Assembly (NCBI RefSeq): GCF_000696385.1
Contig: NZ_JJMN01000006.1
Location: forward strand, 1-64,000
Direction: 5' to 3'
Length of the DNA: 64,000 nt
Source of the DNA: Vibrio metoecus
GTDB lineage: Bacteria > Pseudomonadota > Gammaproteobacteria > Enterobacterales > Vibrionaceae
A program made the position numbers and the translations under genes. Positions 1 to 8,175 of the stretch are shown one piece after another (position 1 is the stretch's first letter; each line of letters opens with the position of its first letter). The notes under the pieces are model-generated. The model saw only the letters and a program-made list of their open reading frames with translations. It ran no database searches and was not told the DNA's origin.

Positions 1-29
1 TTTTTGTTATTTGGCCACGATAAACTTAG

Positions 30-59
30 GTTGGGACTGAGTCTAAGTTGGGACTGAGT
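30..59. repeat. 13-bp tandem direct repeat
   Basis: GTTGGGACTGAGT occurs twice, at 30-42 and 47-59, just beyond the stop codon of the leftward nuclease gene. No function is evident, and the repeat may continue outside the window. Confidence 0.5.
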
Positions 60-63
60 AATG

Positions 64-1695
64 TTAAGTATTGCCATTTGCCATGGTGATGACGCGTTTT
101 AGCGTCCAGCGCAAAAGTACGGGAATGCATTCCATTCCGTTCATCTCGCAATGAGAGACAATCGCCAAGGCGAGATCGGGTTTGGCATGTTTTTTCAGAA
201 CTTTGGAAACCACTTTTTTGGCCGGAATCGGGTGATCGTGGGGGATTTTGGCCAATTCTTTAAAGAAATATTCAAAGCCATGTGTATATAGAAAGTGTTC
301 AATATCGCGATTCGGTAATTCGGTTAATCGATGTCGTTCTTGGTCATGTCCCAGTAAGCCGCGTACCGTCGCCGAGTATTTTTTACCGGCAGGATCGCCA
401 TCGGTGACGACATGCCAATCAATTCCAAATGCACGAGCGACTTTGATCAATGATTTCAGTCCTGATTGGGCAAATTCAACTATCTGGACACCTTCTGCCG
501 CAAGGTTATAGCCACATTGGCGAGCCAACTCATTAAACAACCAAACTTCGGTTTCACCCTCAACCAATAACCAGCAACGGGCGAAGAGAGCTCCTGAACG
601 GTGAAAGCGGATATGGAACCCAATTTTACGTAATTCATCACGACTTAGACTGCGTTGTGACACTCGGGTTGCAATGGTGCGATCCGATTTTCTCACCAAG
701 CGTCGAATCGAGTGTAATGGCACAGCGCCTAATAAATCTCCGCTGTTAGTGGTTAAAATTTTCTGCATGGGTAATAAATCGAGAAAGCTCCAAGCACGTG
801 CAAGGTGGGTTGGGTGTAAGCGACCTTCAGGATCTTCAATGATCAAAATCGGTCGTGCACAGCGTCTAAGTTCTTTCGGGCCTTTACCTTGTAAGTAGGC
901 ATTTAATAAACCCAGTAATAACAGCTTGGTTTGTTTGTTCTTTGTTTCATGAACAATTTGGCTGAGCGTCTTTTCATTGGGTGAGGCAGAATAAAGCAAG
1001 CTATCCCGCTCACGACGCGGATTCTTACGGGTTTGACTTTTGAACGAGAAGTAGTGCTCTACCAAGGAGTTCATCGCGCTAAGACTACTGCGGATCTCAC
1101 CTTTATTGACATGTCCGGGCGTTGCCATGAGGCGTCGCCAAGTATTGCTGATCCGCTTTTCAACTCGTGCATTCTTACCGTTGCCATTTTGAATGTTTTT
1201 CTCAAAACGCCGTGAGTCTTTTAAACGGATCACGGGGTGTAAACTCATCAACTCCTGCGCCAGTTTTTCAGAGTGATGGAGTGGTAATGGATTTCCAGCT
1301 AAATCTAAAAAGGCGAATTGGGTGCTGATATCGTATTTAATTCGTGAAGCGCTGATGCGATAAATGATTTTTTGCGCGCCTTGCTCATCGGTTTGCCAAA
1401 TAGGTTTGAGTTTTCTGTAGCGGCCGGCTTTCGGCTCATAGTGATCGGCGGCTTGAAAAATCAAGATAATCTGCAAATCCTGAGTTTGAGGATCGGCAAT
1501 CGAATAATCGACGTGGAAATCTTGTAACGTAAATTGGTAAAGAGAACCATCAGCAGGCAAAACCACAGATAACGCATCTAACAACGAGGATTTACCCCAA
1601 GTATTTTCGCCAATAAGGGTCGTTATTTCATCAAAGGTTAGTGATAGTCGGCGGATGCCACGAAAGCCAGCGATTTCAATTCGCTCTAAATGCAT
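64..1695 (-). CDS. OLD-family ATP-dependent endonuclease (YbjD-like, ABC ATPase plus TOPRIM)
   Basis: The 543-residue protein has an N-terminal SMC/ABC-type ATPase domain starting LERIEIAGFRGI, with Walker A GENTWGKS near residue 30. The ABC lower half follows (LIIEDPEGRLHP, about residue 290), and the C-terminal TOPRIM domain shows the acidic LLVEGETE and DGDPAGKK motifs. This is the class 1 OLD nuclease layout seen in E. coli YbjD (about 550 residues). OLD TOPRIM domains cleave or nick DNA in a metal-dependent way; the physiological role of the YbjD branch is not settled. I chose ATG 1695 because AAGGAG lies 6 nt upstream; the frame stays open 26 codons further but without a ribosome site. 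It is transcribed away from the 5'-nucleotidase gene. Confidence 0.85.
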   Translation of the reverse strand: MHLERIEIAGFRGIRRLSLTFDEITTLIGENTWGKSSLLDALSVVLPADGSLYQFTLQDFHVDYSIADPQTQDLQIILIFQAADHYEPKAGRYRKLKPIWQTDEQGAQKIIYRISASRIKYDISTQFAFLDLAGNPLPLHHSEKLAQELMSLHPVIRLKDSRRFEKNIQNGNGKNARVEKRISNTWRRLMATPGHVNKGEIRSSLSAMNSLVEHYFSFKSQTRKNPRRERDSLLYSASPNEKTLSQIVHETKNKQTKLLLLGLLNAYLQGKGPKELRRCARPILIIEDPEGRLHPTHLARAWSFLDLLPMQKILTTNSGDLLGAVPLHSIRRLVRKSDRTIATRVSQRSLSRDELRKIGFHIRFHRSGALFARCWLLVEGETEVWLFNELARQCGYNLAAEGVQIVEFAQSGLKSLIKVARAFGIDWHVVTDGDPAGKKYSATVRGLLGHDQERHRLTELPNRDIEHFLYTHGFEYFFKELAKIPHDHPIPAKKVVSKVLKKHAKPDLALAIVSHCEMNGMECIPVLLRWTLKRVITMANGNT

Positions 1696-1952
1696 AGGCT
1701 GCTCCTTAGAATGCTCACCAGAGTGAAAAATAAGCTCAAGTGAGTTTTCTTTAAGAATAAAGGAAAAAACCAATATAAGCAGGGTGTTAAGCTTGGGTTT
1801 TCCGATGAGAGGTCACACTTTTGTGATGAAGCACCGAAAGAAAATGTGACACAGGTAATTTTGAGTCACTAAAATTTCAGAGAGGTTTCATAAAAGTCAC
1901 GATTCTGTCATGATCGGCGAGCTAGGATAGGAGTGGATAAGAGAGAAGACGT

Positions 1953-3693
1953 ATGCCTATGAGAAGAACAAATCAGCCAGCGTCGATCACGTTGGCACAC
2001 ATTAATGACACCCATTCCTACTTTGAACCCACCTCGTTACAACTGACGCTTGAACATGAAGCGGATACGCTAAAACCGTTTGTCAGTGCTGGTGGCTTCG
2101 CACGAATAGCAACCCGTGTCGCACAGTTACGTGATGATGCACTGCGTATGCAGCGAGTAATTCCTGTTTTTGCATGCAGGTGATTGCTTTCAAGGTACCT
2201 TGTATTTCTCGCTGTTCAAAGGCAAAGCTAATGCCGACATGCTCAACGCCCTTAAATTGGATGCAATGGCGGTCGGTAATCATGAACTGGATATGGGAAA
2301 TTATCCGGTTGCTCAGTTTGCCCAGCGTATCCAGTTTCCATTACTAGCCGGTAACTGGGATCTCTCACATGAGCGCGAGAGTAAATCTCTGCGTCTGGCA
2401 ACCAATCCGAAGGTTTACAGTTTTAACGCAGCTCAAGGGCATGCTCGCTGGATCGAAAAAGAGGCAAAAGGGGAGAAGATTGCCATCTTTGGCCTTTCGA
2501 TTGATAAAATGGCCGATATTGCTAACCCTGACAGTGATACTCCTTTCGTTAACGCAGTGGCTACGGCCAAAGCCACCGTATCAGCCATTCATCGGCAAGG
2601 TATCAATAAAATTGTGTTACTGAGCCATCTTGGCTATGAAGGTGATATCGCGCTTGCAGAACAAGTCACAGGGATCAGCGTGATCGTCGGTGGTCATAGC
2701 CATGTGTTGCAGGGAGATTTTTCTGCACTCGGGATTGGCAGCCAAGACGAATATGGCTTGAAGATCAATAACACCTATATTGTTCAGGCGGGCTTTTATG
2801 CGCTCACACTCGGCCATTGCCAAATTGATTTTGCTGCTGATGGAGAAGTGACACGATTTGAGGGCCGTAACGAGCTATTACTGGGACGACGCATGTTTGT
2901 CGATGCAAGTATGAGCCAAGAACAAATCAGTGTGCGCTACAGCCAAGCACGCGATGAAGTGGATAACCATCCAAATGTCGTGGTCTGTAAGAAAGATCCG
3001 CTATTGCACAAATTGCTACAGGAAAAATACATTCCAAGAGTTCGCCAGCTACAGCAACAAATCATTGCACAGGCGGATCGCACGCTGCGCCATATCCGAA
3101 TTCCGGATACTGAAGGAGGCAGTGAAATAGCTCCGCTGGTAGCTAAAGCGTTTGTACATGCACTTAATAAGCGAGGTTTGGACGTTCAGTTCGCGATTCA
3201 TAATGCCGGCGGTGTACGAACGTCTATCTTGCCGGGATCGATTTCGGTTGCCGATGTGGCAGGAAAACTTTTGCCTTTTGCCGTGCCGATTGGGGTTTAC
3301 CAAGTCACAGGGCGGGTTATTGCTCGTGCACTTGAGGGCGCGATCAACAATGCATTAAGCAATGGTGTAGAAGGGACAGGATCGGGCAGTTATCCGTATT
3401 GTCATCAGTTACGCTACCAATATCAGGCACATAAACCACTTGGTCAACGTATTGCACAACTGCAGATTTGCTTAGAAGGAAAATGGCAGTCTGTCGATTT
3501 TGACCGCTCATATTGCGGGACTTCTTCGGCTTATACCATGAAAGGCAAAGAAGGTTATGATGCCTTGTTGGAAATGGAGGGGGAAGGTATGGTCACGCAG
3601 ATCTCCATGGCCGATGCCTTTATTGAACTGCTTTCTGATTGTCCTGATTTGCTCACGACACACTCCAATAATCTTTGTGAATGCCATCATTAA
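1953..3693 (+). CDS. UshA-type 5'-nucleotidase / metallophosphatase, frameshifted as read
   Basis: The N-terminal calcineurin-like metallophosphatase domain shows metal ligands in HINDTH (about residue 16), GNHELDMG and GGHSH. The C-terminal 5'-nucleotidase domain carries NAGGVR. The family hydrolyses nucleotides, UDP-sugars or related phosphate esters. Frame is lost in a T5 run at 2167-2171: the first frame ends at 2183 and the rest is open from 2170. With T4 the junction reads VLHAGDCFQGT and gives a 579-residue protein of normal size. The N-terminus (MPMRRTNQPASITLAHIND) has no signal peptide, unlike periplasmic UshA, so export is doubtful. The break is probably a sequence error. Confidence 0.8.
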
Positions 3694-3807
3694 GATTGAT
3701 ATCGAACATCACCGCATAAGAGAGTATTGAGAACCAATAATTGGCATATAGCTTGCAGAGTTCTGTTTAGTTTCTGCTCAATTCTGCCGAGCAAAAAGGG
3801 GGAGAAC

Positions 3808-3903
3808 ATGTTAAGTAAAGATTGGTTCGATACATTAGTGGTGGTGGCTTGGGTTGGCGTATGGTCAGCTCTAATTTATCTATTACCCTTTGCCGGTGTT
3901 TAG
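3808..3903 (+). CDS. Small single-span membrane protein (31 aa)
   Basis: An ATG at 3808 preceded by AGGGGGAG opens a 31-codon frame whose product has a charged start (MLSKDWFD) and one hydrophobic stretch (about residues 9-30, TLVVVAWVGVWSALIYLLPF). It is closely followed by a rho-independent terminator, so it looks like a free-standing short transcript. I do not recognise a family. A strong ribosome site, a membrane-like composition and its own terminator argue it is real. Confidence 0.55.
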   Translation: MLSKDWFDTLVVVAWVGVWSALIYLLPFAGV

Positions 3904-3963
3904 ATATTCCCCAGTATTGAATTACCGTGTCTGCTGCAATTCAATACTGGGTAGCCACACATA

Positions 3964-3993
3964 GAAGGAGCCTTTATTACGGCTCCTTTTTCT
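3964..3993 (+). terminator. Rho-independent terminator
   Basis: AAGGAGCC and GGCTCCTT form a stem around TTTATTAC, followed by a run of T. It ends the transcript of the 31-residue protein. Confidence 0.8.
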
Positions 3994-4029
3994 TCATCCG
4001 CTCATAGACATCGTTTTAGCGCAGGCATA

Positions 4030-4190
4030 AAATGGCGCTGTTTTGGGGAGTAGTCGCCTTAGGTTTATTTGTCGTCATCACGTTGAGATTGACTCAACCG
4101 GCAAAATATAAGCTCTGAAATCCAACTTCAATGCTTCGACGAGACCAACGCATTCAATGCTGCATTTATTGCAGTGCTTATTGGTATGCG
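4030..4190 (+). promoter_or_regulatory. yybP-ykoY family Mn2+ riboswitch upstream of alx
   Basis: The leader of alx contains the hallmark GGGGAGTAG of the yybP-ykoY motif at 4045-4053. The distal conserved loop sequence GAGACC is at 4141-4146, separated by a variable stem region, and a hairpin (TGCA...TGCA) follows at about 4159-4175 before the ribosome site. In E. coli and other bacteria this RNA binds Mn2+ and activates alx or mntP expression, which fits the TerC-family gene starting at 4243. The boundaries are approximate. A 28-codon frame at 4032-4118 inside the leader is judged coincidental. Confidence 0.78.
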
Positions 4191-4242
4191 GAAGGTCTTG
4201 AGGTTTGGCGACTATCTAAGATCTTCTGTTTTCGGAGGAAAT

Positions 4243-5199
4243 ATGTCCCCAATGACTTATCTGGGCTTCGGCCTACTTACCTTAACTCTTGTGGCTGTTG
4301 ATTTGTGGCAAACCCGTGGAGGAAAAGTCACGATCAAAAATGCGGCTATCTGGAGTCTTTTCTGGTTTCTTCTGGCATTTGTTTTTGCCGTAAGCCTTTA
4401 CTACGGTTGGCAGTGGTATGCACCGCACAGCACTTACAGCGCAGAAAAAGCCACAATCTCCTTTATTACCGGTTACTTGCTCGAAAAATCATTGAGTGTT
4501 GATAACTTATTTGTTTTTGCGATTATTTTTCATCAATACTCCGTGCCGGAGCACTTGCGTCCGCGTGCGCTCTTGTGGGGCGTGGTTGGTGCTTTGGTTT
4601 TACGAGCCATCATGATTGCCGTAGGGGCGCAGCTACTCAGCCAATACCATTGGATTTTATATGTGTTTGCTCTGTTCCTGATTTGGACAGGGATCCAATT
4701 AGCGCGAGATAAAGGTGAAGAGGCCATCAATCCATTGCCTGAGCGATTGATTCGTCGTTGGTTTAAAGTGACAGAGGAGTATCAAGGCAATCGGCTTATC
4801 ACCAAACAGCAAGGCCACTGGTGGGTGACACCTATGTTTATAGTGATTGGTGTTATCGCATTTATGGATGTGATGTTTGCACTGGATTCGATCCCCGCGA
4901 TTTTTGCGGTGACACAAGAGCCATTTTTAGTTCTGGCAGCAAACGTATTTGCTCTATTAGGTTTGCGATCTCTGTATTTTGTGCTGCAGGGGATGATGGA
5001 TAAATTTTTCTATCTTAAACTAGCATTAGCTTTCATTATGATGTTTATTGGTGTGAAGATGATGTTAGTCGGTTCTCCTTGGGCAATACCAACCCCTGTT
5101 TCCTTGTGTGTTTTGTTGATCACGATGAGCGTGGCGGTGATTGCTTCATTAGTCCGTCAAAAAGGAAAAAGTAAAGCCATCATTGGGAAAAATTTATAA
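4243..5199 (+). CDS. alx: TerC-family membrane protein Alx (putative Mn2+ exporter)
   Basis: This 318-residue polytopic membrane protein has about nine hydrophobic segments and the TerC-family signature (GYLLEKSLSVDNLFVF near residue 75, then FMDVMFALDSIPAIFAV near residue 210), including the conserved acidic residues within membrane segments. Length and sequence match E. coli Alx (321 residues), which responds to alkaline pH and manganese and is thought to export Mn2+. I chose ATG 4243 because GGAGGA lies just upstream; an in-frame GTG at 4174 would lie inside the riboswitch. Control is expected from the yybP-ykoY leader. Confidence 0.9.
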   Translation: MSPMTYLGFGLLTLTLVAVDLWQTRGGKVTIKNAAIWSLFWFLLAFVFAVSLYYGWQWYAPHSTYSAEKATISFITGYLLEKSLSVDNLFVFAIIFHQYSVPEHLRPRALLWGVVGALVLRAIMIAVGAQLLSQYHWILYVFALFLIWTGIQLARDKGEEAINPLPERLIRRWFKVTEEYQGNRLITKQQGHWWVTPMFIVIGVIAFMDVMFALDSIPAIFAVTQEPFLVLAANVFALLGLRSLYFVLQGMMDKFFYLKLALAFIMMFIGVKMMLVGSPWAIPTPVSLCVLLITMSVAVIASLVRQKGKSKAIIGKNL

Positions 5200-5499
5200 T
5201 AAACAGCACTCTCTCCTTACTTACCCATGTAGGGAGAGAGAGTCATTTAGTAAAAAAACACAGTAAATGGTTTGTTAAATTATTTGAGTGCAAAAATAGT
5301 AATCAAATAATTATGCTCTGAAAGTGCTTGGTTTTTGATCTTTTTGGTTTTGAATTGCATATCTAATTCGATGTTTGTTAATGCCTTGTTTCATTACTTT
5401 AACTTATTCGAATGTATAAAATTAGTCATTTTCTAACCGTTAAGTGATTGACTAATATTCACATCAACAAAGTAAGTGACCGATTCAAGAGAGGCTAAC
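5200..5499. other. Intergenic stretch with a hairpin after alx
   Basis: About 300 bp separate alx from the next small gene. At 5208-5243 an imperfect hairpin (ACTCTCTCC with GGGAGAGAGAGT) follows the alx stop but lacks a T run, so terminator function is uncertain. The rest is AT-rich and probably holds the promoter of the gene at 5500. I see no further gene. Confidence 0.4.
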
Positions 5500-5690
5500 A
5501 TGGCTCATGCAATGCAAATGGGAACAATGACTGTCCCAACCTCTAAGGAATAAAAAAAACCTATACGGTTAACTTCAAAGGATTGATTGCTCATCTGTTT
5601 GACATTTTGTTTGTAGATAATGAACCACGTCATTACTACACCGCTGAAATGTCAGCACACATCCAAAAAGATGTGGGTTTATACCGTTAA
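5500..5690 (+). CDS. Small protein of unknown function (63 aa), frameshifted as read
   Basis: The frame opens at ATG 5500 (MAHAMQMGTMTVPTSKE) and stops at 5551 just before an A8 run. One base later a second frame continues KTYTVNFKGLIAHLFDILF and so on to TAA at 5690. Adding one A in AAGGAA before the stop joins them into 63 residues. Both halves have protein-like composition, an ATG with an upstream GAGAGG, and a strong terminator directly after. I do not recognise the family. The start and the exact site of the missing base are inferred. Confidence 0.5.
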
Positions 5691-5710
5691 GCACACAAAA
5701 ATCGAATTTG

Positions 5711-5738
5711 AAAAGTCGGCAAATTGCCGACTTTTTTG
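5711..5738 (+). terminator. Rho-independent terminator
   Basis: AAAAGTCGGC and GCCGACTTTT form a perfect stem around AAATT, followed by TT and G-T-rich sequence. It follows the 63-residue gene. Confidence 0.85.
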
Positions 5739-5779
5739 TTTTTAATTTTGGTTGATGACGTCACCAGATGCTGCAAATA

Positions 5780-5812
5780 AAGAAAAAGCGCCAACAGCGC
5801 TTTTTCTTTATT
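5780..5812 (-). terminator. Terminator of the phnA-like gene (bidirectional)
   Basis: AAAAAGCGC and GCGCTTTTT flank CAACA, giving T runs on both strands. It lies downstream of the leftward zinc-ribbon gene ending at 5847. Confidence 0.75.
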
Positions 5813-5846
5813 CATCTCGTTCGAACACTCAATGGTTCATTCGTGA

Positions 5847-6413
5847 TTATTTTTTACGGCAGTACTCAGCAATGATATACATGCTCTGGCCGTTGACTTT
5901 GCCTTGAATATGCTTTGGGTCTTCAGTCAGGGCGATGCCACGTACAGCAGTACCTTGCTTGATCACCATGCTTGAGCCTTTCACTGGCAGATCTTTGATG
6001 ACAGTAACATCGTCACCTTTTTTCAGTTCAACACCGTTCACGTCACGTGGCTTCTCTGCATCATCATCCATGCCGATTTCTGCCCATTTAGCAGTCTCTT
6101 CATCCAGATACATCATATCCAGCAGATCACGAGCCCAAGTTTCTGTTTCAGAAAGGCGTTTGAGCTGGCGCCATGCTTGAACCTGAACAGGTTGTACTTG
6201 GCTCCACATGCTGTCATTTAAACAACGCCAGTGATTTACATCCACTGTCTCTGGGTTTTCGATTTGTCCTTTACAGGTGTCACACAGCATCACAGCGTGA
6301 TCAACAGTGACTAAGGCATGCGGAGCAACCACAAAAGGAGAAAGAGGAGCTGATGCAGCGCATAACTCGCATTGTGATTGACAGCGTTCAAGTAAAGTTG
6401 CTTCAGTAGACAT
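5847..6413 (-). CDS. PhnA-domain zinc-ribbon protein
   Basis: The 188-residue protein has an N-terminal zinc ribbon (CQSQCELC near residue 11 and CDTCKG near 45), a linker, and the C-terminal PhnA SH3-like domain (DVNGVELKKGDDVTVIKDLPVKGSS, shown in part). PhnA proteins were first tied to alkylphosphonate use, but most have no proven role in it. This gene is over 50 kb from the AEP cluster. I chose ATG 6413 because AAGGTGGG lies upstream; the frame stays open to 6503. It is monocistronic with its own terminator. Confidence 0.85.
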   Translation of the reverse strand: MSTEATLLERCQSQCELCAASAPLSPFVVAPHALVTVDHAVMLCDTCKGQIENPETVDVNHWRCLNDSMWSQVQPVQVQAWRQLKRLSETETWARDLLDMMYLDEETAKWAEIGMDDDAEKPRDVNGVELKKGDDVTVIKDLPVKGSSMVIKQGTAVRGIALTEDPKHIQGKVNGQSMYIIAEYCRKK

Positions 6414-6607
6414 AAGTACCCACCTTGTAAATAAATGTAAGCGCGTATTATCCATTTTAAGCTCAAGATTTAAAGGGATAATCGGTAAATTCATCGAAAT
6501 CACAGCTTTTCTTTAGCAATAGGCGGAGCTAAAAATGGGAAATTTCTGCCTCTTTTCAAGGCTTTCGTTATAATGCGGCATCTTTATGGCGACCATCGGA
6601 TTGAAAC

Positions 6608-7690
6608 TTGGAACTGCTTCGCATTGATTATTTAGGCAAACCATTACGACTTGAAGGGTCGATGGCAGGATGGCAACAACTGTTTTGGAATGACATTTTG
6701 GTAGCACAACGTGCTGCTCAGGAGGGCAATGACGGCGAGATTCTGCATCATTTCCAACTGACGCAAGGGGAAACCGTTCTGGATTGTTGTGTTGCGATCC
6801 AATTGACTTGGCAACCATTTGACTTGCGCTACCAAACTTTGCTCAATGGTGACGTTATTTCGCAAGGTGTGCGTAGTGAAAAAGACATTGAGCGCCAAAC
6901 GCCACATGAAGCGCCAAAAGTGGAACGAAGATTGAGCGTGGTCGGATTGGCTTCGTTGGCGATGAAAGCGCTCAAGAGTGCCAAGATGGTTAAGGTGGTG
7001 ATGGCTTCCGCCAGTCTTGCGGCGTATTCATGGTTATTTTCATTTCAATTTGCTCTCGCGTTGATCGGCTGCCTCGTTTTTCATGAGTATGGTCATGTGC
7101 GAGCAATGAAGTATTTTGGTATGAAAACCAAAGGGATATATCTGATCCCATTCTTCGGTGGCTTGGCACTCAGTGACGAGAAAATCAATACCCGTTGGCA
7201 AGATGTCGTGATCTCAATCATGGGCCCCTGCTTTGGATTTTTGCTTTCACTGCTTTTGGTCGGAGTGTACTGGGTGACCGATTCTCCGTTTTGGGCTGCT
7301 CTTGCCGTGTTCAACGCATTTCTGAATTTGTTTAACTTATTGCCAGTATTACCACTAGATGGTGGTCATGTGTTGAAAAGCGTGAGTTTTTCTATGAACA
7401 GTAAGGCGGGTCTGATTGTCTGTGCATTGGCGATCGCGGGGGGGATTGCGCTGAGCTACCGTTTAGGCTTAACCCTATTTGGATTCCTACTTTTGATGGG
7501 GACACTCGATATTATTTTTGAGTGGCGTCAACGTCATCATAGTCATTTACTTCCACTTAACCGTTACGCGCAGGTAGTTTCTACCGTTTGGTATTTAGGG
7601 TTGGTGTGTGGCTTAATCGGCATCATCATCGGGTTTGCTTCCACGGGAGATACGCTGTTGAGTCTGCCACTACTCATCTTGGGAACTTAG
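6608..7690 (+). CDS. M50 / site-2-protease-family membrane metalloprotease
   Basis: The 360-residue protein has a soluble N-terminal region of about 120 residues, then at least six hydrophobic segments. The zinc motif HEYGH (about residue 160) sits in a membrane helix and is matched downstream by LLPVLPLDGGH (about residue 250), the LDG motif that supplies the third ligand in intramembrane site-2 proteases. Both motifs are intact, so it is probably active. The substrate is unknown, and nothing nearby suggests an anti-sigma factor. The start is a TTG at 6608, preceded immediately by an in-frame TGA; the next option is ATG at 6662. The divergent neighbour is the PhnA-domain gene. Confidence 0.85.
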   Translation: MELLRIDYLGKPLRLEGSMAGWQQLFWNDILVAQRAAQEGNDGEILHHFQLTQGETVLDCCVAIQLTWQPFDLRYQTLLNGDVISQGVRSEKDIERQTPHEAPKVERRLSVVGLASLAMKALKSAKMVKVVMASASLAAYSWLFSFQFALALIGCLVFHEYGHVRAMKYFGMKTKGIYLIPFFGGLALSDEKINTRWQDVVISIMGPCFGFLLSLLLVGVYWVTDSPFWAALAVFNAFLNLFNLLPVLPLDGGHVLKSVSFSMNSKAGLIVCALAIAGGIALSYRLGLTLFGFLLLMGTLDIIFEWRQRHHSHLLPLNRYAQVVSTVWYLGLVCGLIGIIIGFASTGDTLLSLPLLILGT

Positions 7691-7705
7691 TTTTTGAGTC
7701 ACGCG

Positions 7706-7737
7706 ATAAGAGCCGAAGCACTAGATTCGGCTCTTAT
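7706..7737. terminator. Perfect 12-bp inverted repeat, possible terminator
   Basis: ATAAGAGCCGAA and TTCGGCTCTTAT enclose GCACTAGA just after the M50 protease stop. There is no T run on the + side, so termination is only suspected. Confidence 0.45.
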
Positions 7738-7785
7738 GGTCGAAATCCCCAATCATCATGCTCAAGGCGGATGATCATTGGGTCA

Positions 7786-7965
7786 TTAACGCCAATCATT
7801 ATCCCAGTAGTCTCTACCTTCTGGTGCATAGGGTTCATGGCTGGTGACCTTACCGCGCAACTGTTCTAATTGCTGTTCAAGCAGAGTGACGGTTTCTAAA
7901 TCACCTTCTGAACAAGCAACATAGATTTCTTGTTCAATGGTTTCAATGCGATCACGAATGTTCAT
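7786..7965 (-). CDS. Small acidic helical protein (59 aa), unknown function
   Basis: ATG 7965 with a perfect AGGAGGT ribosome site reads a 59-residue frame. The first 40 residues are a predicted amphipathic helix or coiled coil (MNIRDRIETIEQEIYVACSE, then ETVTLLEQQLEQLRG), followed by a short aromatic tail ending DYWDNDWR. I know of no function; the charge pattern suggests a small cytosolic protein-binding helix. It sits alone between convergent and co-directional neighbours. Confidence 0.7.
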   Translation of the reverse strand: MNIRDRIETIEQEIYVACSEGDLETVTLLEQQLEQLRGKVTSHEPYAPEGRDYWDNDWR

Positions 7966-8125
7966 CGACTACCTCCTGTGATGGCTCTTGTATGTCAATC
8001 ATTAGGACATTGCGTTGATGGATTTTTCTCCCATCTAGAACAAGTTTAGTCCAAAGCCATGTTGGTTCGTCATGCAAATGTGACGAGAAAACGATGGTTA
8101 CTGCTAGGTACGAGTTAACGTTGGG

Positions 8126-8163
8126 AAAAGATCCCCTTTAAACGAACTTTTCTTAAAGGGGAT
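8126..8163 (-). terminator. Terminator after cti
   Basis: ATCCCCTTTAA and TTAAAGGGGAT pair around an 11-nt loop. Read leftwards the hairpin is followed by CTTTTCCC. It lies 12 bp past the cti stop. Confidence 0.6.
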
Positions 8164-8175
8164 AGAAAGGATGAA

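Noticed and set aside
1885..1913. Possible Pho box before the 5'-nucleotidase gene
   Set aside because: TCATAAAAG, TCACGATTC and TCATGATC repeat at 11 nt, but the match to CTGTCAT is weak in the first two repeats; not supportable without a matrix score.
4032..4118. 28-codon frame starting MALFWGVVALGL
   Set aside because: It lies wholly inside the yybP-ykoY riboswitch, with no proper ribosome site; the GGGGAGTAG loop explains the sequence better.
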